DNA of 10,055 nt from the NCBI GenBank assembly GCA_030690855.1, contig JAUYFR010000080.1, positions 1 to 10,055 on the forward strand, written 5' to 3'. Shown here piece by piece: positions 6,356-10,055 of the stretch (positions are counted from its first letter, which is position 1; every line of letters starts with the position of its first letter). A program made the position numbers and the translations under genes. Origin of the DNA: Gallionellaceae bacterium. Lineage in GTDB: Bacteria; Pseudomonadota; Gammaproteobacteria; Burkholderiales; Gallionellaceae. The notes under the pieces are model-generated. The model saw only the letters and a list, made by a program, of their open reading frames with translations. It made no database searches and had not been told where the DNA came from.

Positions 6356-9300
6356 TTACGGAATTAGCTCCCGCCAAATAACTCGCCTGCTTGAAAAGCG
6401 CGGCGAGCTTCCGGAAAATCGCACATTTGAATTTAAGTCAGGTGTCGGGTCAGTTGATGTCACAACACCCACTTTGGGCGTACCGTCCACATAAATTACG
6501 TTTACACCAACAATGGTGGCGTCATATTTATCTGAAGCTTTATTGGTTGATATATCAACCGCACCTCCAGTGGCGTAATTAAAATAATTTAACCAGCCAT
6601 ACCCGCCTGGAGAGCAAACGGTATTTGAAGGGACTATTGAAGGAACAATCAAAGTGCCTTGCACTAATTTACTGTCAATATTTACACGTTCGCCACTGTC
6701 CGGTAAATCAACAAACCAACCTCGCCCAGTATAAAAATCAACCGTATTATTGGTCACAAGACGCGTAGAGGTGCCATCCGGGTTGTTACTTAGTGTTTGT
6801 CGTACTAAAGAGTTTCGAGGGTTAGTCAGTACGCCAGTCGCATTAGCATCTTTTATCGCATATATAGTTTGCGTTTGTGTGGTTGTAAGGTCGCTCGTTT
6901 CCAAATACTTGCCCGTACCAATAAATACTACCCGCTGTTCTGCAATTTTACCCAGAGTAGGCGTAGTCATAATTGGCTGAGGGCTAGTGCCTGCGCTATC
7001 CGAAAACAATGCCGCAAATTTCATTACATCACCCGTACCAATTGTGGCTAACGTTGTGCTATTGATGTCAAAGCGCCAGAGATTACCTAGCAAGTCACCA
7101 CCATACACATAACCAGTCTGGTTGCCCGCTGGCACATCGTTCCAACCGGCAATTTTAGCTAGACCGCTAGGGGTTGTGGTGCTGCCCACCCCTGTTGATA
7201 TTTTGCTAATGATCGCGCCAGTGCTCGCGTTCAACACATACAAATAACCATTACCATCCCCAGGACTGGTATTGTTGTAACCAGAAGTCACCAACACTAC
7301 CCATGTACCATCCACTTTCCGCGTGATGATCGGTTGACCAAAACCGTAACCCACACCGTCGTCTTGAAATTTTCCAATACCGGTTGTTGGTGTGAATTCC
7401 CACAATAAAACAGGTGCAACAGGGTCGGTAATATCCAAAGCATAATAACCGCGACCACCGCCATTCAGGCCTGCCACTACAATTGTTCGCCATGATGCAC
7501 TCGTTACGCCATTTGTCGCACCGCCACAGTTCGAAGGGCAATAAATATCGGATGTCACCGGGCTACCATTGACGAAGTTCGTGTGCAAAATTGCATAATT
7601 ACTATCTGCCAATTTCCACAAATTTGGCATTACCATGCTTGGCACATACGCCCAGCGCTCAATTCCTGTATCAGCAGCAAAAGCATGCATCATGCCGTCG
7701 TTGGCACCCATATACACTGTCGCAGCACGGCCAGCTTGCGCAGTTTTATAGTCGCTGTAGCCCGCGTAAGGATAGCTAAACACTGGCGGCCCCATATAAG
7801 CAGGTTGTGACTCCAGCGCATCACCAAGCACAGCCTCACGATAACGATACAAGCGGTTATCCACAACATTAGACGTACGATCTTCGTAACCGTATTGCCC
7901 GCGCACAAAGTTAACTAAATTAGCACCTGCCGCTACAGTTTTTTGGGTTGTGGTGAGTGAGGACCACTGGCTGAGTGTGCCTATTTGGGTTGCGCCAAAA
8001 TAACCTTGCTGGGTTGCGGTAAGATTGGCATAAGCAAAATCAATCAGTGCCGTACCGGTACTATTGGCGGTCTTGATTGTTCGAGTATCGCTTGCATCAG
8101 CCACTTTGGCGTTCATAGTGCCAGTACAAGCCGTTGCCATTTGCACCTTGCAGTTGGTTCCCTCTAGCACGCCTCCGGTACAGATTACTGAGTTTGGCGT
8201 TACACAGTTATAAACAGTAGTGTCACCACTTGTTTCGGCAACAATAGTGCCTGGGGTGGCGCAGGTACTCGCTACGACATCTTGTATACACCAAGTCGCA
8301 TTTTCACTGACCACTCCCGTATCGGTATTGATACCACGCGATTCCAAGTTACCCTTCCAGGCCATTGTGGTGTAACTGGCAACGTAGGCATAGTTATTGC
8401 CAGCCACTGGGTTAAGAGTACTTGTCGCAGCCGCCGCAGCAGCACCTTTACGTGCATTGATGCCGGCCAGTGCTTGAGCAAGACCGGAGGTCAGCGTTGT
8501 TGGATCCTCCGCACTAAAGTAGGCACCACGACCATTCACCGCCGCATGCCACAGATCATCAATGTTTTTAAGAGAATCTGCGGCCGGTATCGGCCAGTTA
8601 CATGTCGTACCCGCAGTTTGCCAAGTGCACACTGAAGTACTCGCGGTGCTGCCTAGCTTTACTGCCACATAAGCACTGGTGGTTGCCGTATCGCTTAAGT
8701 AACTAGCCGAATAAGCCATCTGCCCACTGGCACCTAAACCAAGTGTGAAGGTAGTCATGTGTTGCTGGGTGTTGTTGTCAGTGCTACTTATGAATACATT
8801 ATTTTGGCAAACGTCCTCCCCAGTTACTGCACCGGTGCAATTCGCAAGAGTGCTGGTGCGCAGATCCGTCTGGTAATAATACATAGCAACGTCCGCCAGA
8901 CTATCGCTACTTCCGCCAATACTACCTGCAGTTGTTACTGCCGTACCCGCCACCCATGTAGTCGCGCTCGGGGCCGAAATCGTATCTTTATGAACGCAAG
9001 TTGTCTTATCGTACGTGTAAGGAGACTGATAAACTTTTGTGCCGCTTACTGATGCGGTACAAGTTTCTACTCCACCCGTTACACTGCAACTTCTGGTCTC
9101 GGGAGTAATAACAATTCGCCTATAGTTGGAGTTGCAATTAACGCCTGTAGGTGATGTGCCTGATATTGCGGTTCCTGTCTCAGAATAGGTATTTCGTGTA
9201 TAGGTTGTTGTTACCGTGGTCCCCGCCTGCGCGCCATCGTACATTGGCCGACCGGCTGTACCATCTTGATTTCCGACGGGAGTGATTCCATCAAACGTGT

Positions 9301-10055
9301 ATCCATCATCCCCGTTCCAAAAGCCATCGGTAGAAAGAATAGTGAAGTTCTGTTGGCATGAATATTGAACCGGATCGGTAACTGATAGCTTGCCTGCATA
9401 GTAACGACCAGCATCTGACAATGAGCGACGCAATGGAGTGCTACCACTGGTTAATATTGCATAAAGTGAGCTATACCAAGTATCACGGTGAGTGCTTTCG
9501 AAGGTATCTAAATTCACCACGGGTGCCGTCTGACTAATCTTCATTAGTCCAATTCGATAATGGTTATCAAGTTCGCTAAACGCAATGCCAGCGGCACTCT
9601 TCATGGTGAGCAAGCGTGTACGGTAATAACTGTACCAATTGGCGAAATTGATTTGCTCGTCAGTACTGCCAGGGCCGGAGGTACTGCTAACGACTATTTT
9701 GGTATAACTGGTATCGGCGTAACAAGTTCCACGCACAGGTGCGGCAGGGGTTGTTCCTGTATATTTATAGTAGTACGCGGCTTGTCCAGCAAAATCATTT
9801 CCCGTCATAAAAGAGGTTGATAGATTTACCGTTGTTGTCCCTCCAAAGCCATTCGTTTTCGCTGCGGTAAAACTAGAATTCAAATAATAAGTTTTGTCGC
9901 TTTTTATGGGTAAGGCATAGGTGAGGTCTGGGTTGTAATACACGCCGTTGTAGTAATTATTGCGGTAACAAAACTTGCCATTATTATAGTAAACCGAATC
10001 CGGCATAAACGCCCAATCCATACTGCCGGAATTATCAATAATAAATAGCAAATTC
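6356..10055 (-). CDS. pilY1: PilY1/PilC-type type IV pilus assembly and adhesion protein, N-terminus beyond the window
   Basis: PilY1 proteins sit at the tip or base of type IV pili and support pilus extension, adhesion and surface sensing. About 1,232 residues are visible; the reading frame stays open through base 10055, so the signal peptide and start lie outside. TTG at 10051 is not a real start, because it falls in the strand just before the MIDAS motif. Numbering from that codon, a von Willebrand A domain has DNSGSM (6-11), STPLRRSLSDAGRYY (204-218, probable MIDAS Thr) and STDGFWNGD (240-248), resuming at LADVAMYYYQTDLR (385-398) and HMTTFTLGLG (431-440). The PilC/PilY1 beta-propeller starts near 733 and includes VYMGANDGMMHAF (779-791), GRGYYALDITDP (867-878), YVYGGDLLGNLWRFDI (981-996), VVFIGTGKYLE (1041-1051) and a final WRELIP. 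Two cysteine-containing insertions (about 250-380 and 588-642) are less conserved in kind. The protein is probably exported and disulfide-bonded. Other pilin genes are expected upstream, outside the window. Confidence 0.95.
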   Translation of the reverse strand, partial: NLLFIIDNSGSMDWAFMPDSVYYNNGKFCYRNNYYNGVYYNPDLTYALPIKSDKTYYLNSSFTAAKTNGFGGTTTVNLSTSFMTGNDFAGQAAYYYKYTGTTPAAPVRGTCYADTSYTKIVVSSTSGPGSTDEQINFANWYSYYRTRLLTMKSAAGIAFSELDNHYRIGLMKISQTAPVVNLDTFESTHRDTWYSSLYAILTSGSTPLRRSLSDAGRYYAGKLSVTDPVQYSCQQNFTILSTDGFWNGDDGYTFDGITPVGNQDGTAGRPMYDGAQAGTTVTTTYTRNTYSETGTAISGTSPTGVNCNSNYRRIVITPETRSCSVTGGVETCTASVSGTKVYQSPYTYDKTTCVHKDTISAPSATTWVAGTAVTTAGSIGGSSDSLADVAMYYYQTDLRTSTLANCTGAVTGEDVCQNNVFISSTDNNTQQHMTTFTLGLGASGQMAYSASYLSDTATTSAYVAVKLGSTASTSVCTWQTAGTTCNWPIPAADSLKNIDDLWHAAVNGRGAYFSAEDPTTLTSGLAQALAGINARKGAAAAAATSTLNPVAGNNYAYVASYTTMAWKGNLESRGINTDTGVVSENATWCIQDVVASTCATPGTIVAETSGDTTVYNCVTPNSVICTGGVLEGTNCKVQMATACTGTMNAKVADASDTRTIKTANSTGTALIDFAYANLTATQQGYFGATQIGTLSQWSSLTTTQKTVAAGANLVNFVRGQYGYEDRTSNVVDNRLYRYREAVLGDALESQPAYMGPPVFSYPYAGYSDYKTAQAGRAATVYMGANDGMMHAFAADTGIERWAYVPSMVMPNLWKLADSNYAILHTNFVNGSPVTSDIYCPSNCGGATNGVTSASWRTIVVAGLNGGGRGYYALDITDPVAPVLLWEFTPTTGIGKFQDDGVGYGFGQPIITRKVDGTWVVLVTSGYNNTSPGDGNGYLYVLNASTGAIISKISTGVGSTTTPSGLAKIAGWNDVPAGNQTGYVYGGDLLGNLWRFDINSTTLATIGTGDVMKFAALFSDSAGTSPQPIMTTPTLGKIAEQRVVFIGTGKYLETSDLTTTQTQTIYAIKDANATGVLTNPRNSLVRQTLSNNPDGTSTRLVTNNTVDFYTGRGWFVDLPDSGERVNIDSKLVQGTLIVPSIVPSNTVCSPGGYGWLNYFNYATGGAVDISTNKASDKYDATIVGVNVIYVDGTPKVGVVTSTDPTPDLNSNVRFSGSSPRFSSRRVIWRELIP

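Noticed and set aside
6356..10051. A complete PilY1-like gene starting with TTG at 10051
   Set aside because: That codon lies inside the first strand of the von Willebrand A domain, directly before DNSGSM, and the frame is open to the window edge. The true start must be upstream, outside the window.

Overview
The window looks like an ordinary chromosomal stretch of a betaproteobacterium of moderate GC content. The order hemX-hemD-hemC, divergent from ppc, and the style of the PilY1-type pilus protein suggest the Nitrosomonadales/Methylophilales/Gallionella area. That placement is inferred from gene order and protein style, not from a database search.

Left part (1-2254, minus strand): a tetrapyrrole (heme) operon read right to left. 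hemC (hydroxymethylbilane synthase) overlaps hemD (uroporphyrinogen-III synthase) by 8 bp, and 56 bp later hemX begins and runs off the window. HemC and HemD catalyse consecutive steps from porphobilinogen to uroporphyrinogen III. hemD carries a perfect 24-bp inverted repeat, a REP/BIME-like doublet, inside its reading frame. It is translated as about 25 extra residues.

Middle part (2255-5032, plus strand): ppc, encoding a full-length phosphoenolpyruvate carboxylase with its catalytic and aspartate-binding residues intact. It is divergent from hemC across a short shared promoter region.

Right of ppc (5099-6280, plus strand): a solitary AAA_14/DUF4143 ATPase with a C-terminal PD-(D/E)XK-like motif. 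It begins inside an imperfect 15-bp inverted repeat that also overlaps a plausible -35/-10 pair, which suggests a leaderless, possibly self-regulated gene. It ends at a bidirectional hairpin terminator.

Right end (6356-10055, minus strand): a large PilY1/PilC-type type IV pilus protein, cut off at its N-terminus by the window edge. It has a von Willebrand A domain with MIDAS motif, two cysteine-containing insertions, and a C-terminal beta-propeller domain.

The best candidates for something undescribed are the translated REP doublet in hemD and the palindromic start region of the DUF4143 ATPase. No RNA genes, CRISPR arrays or transposase genes were seen.
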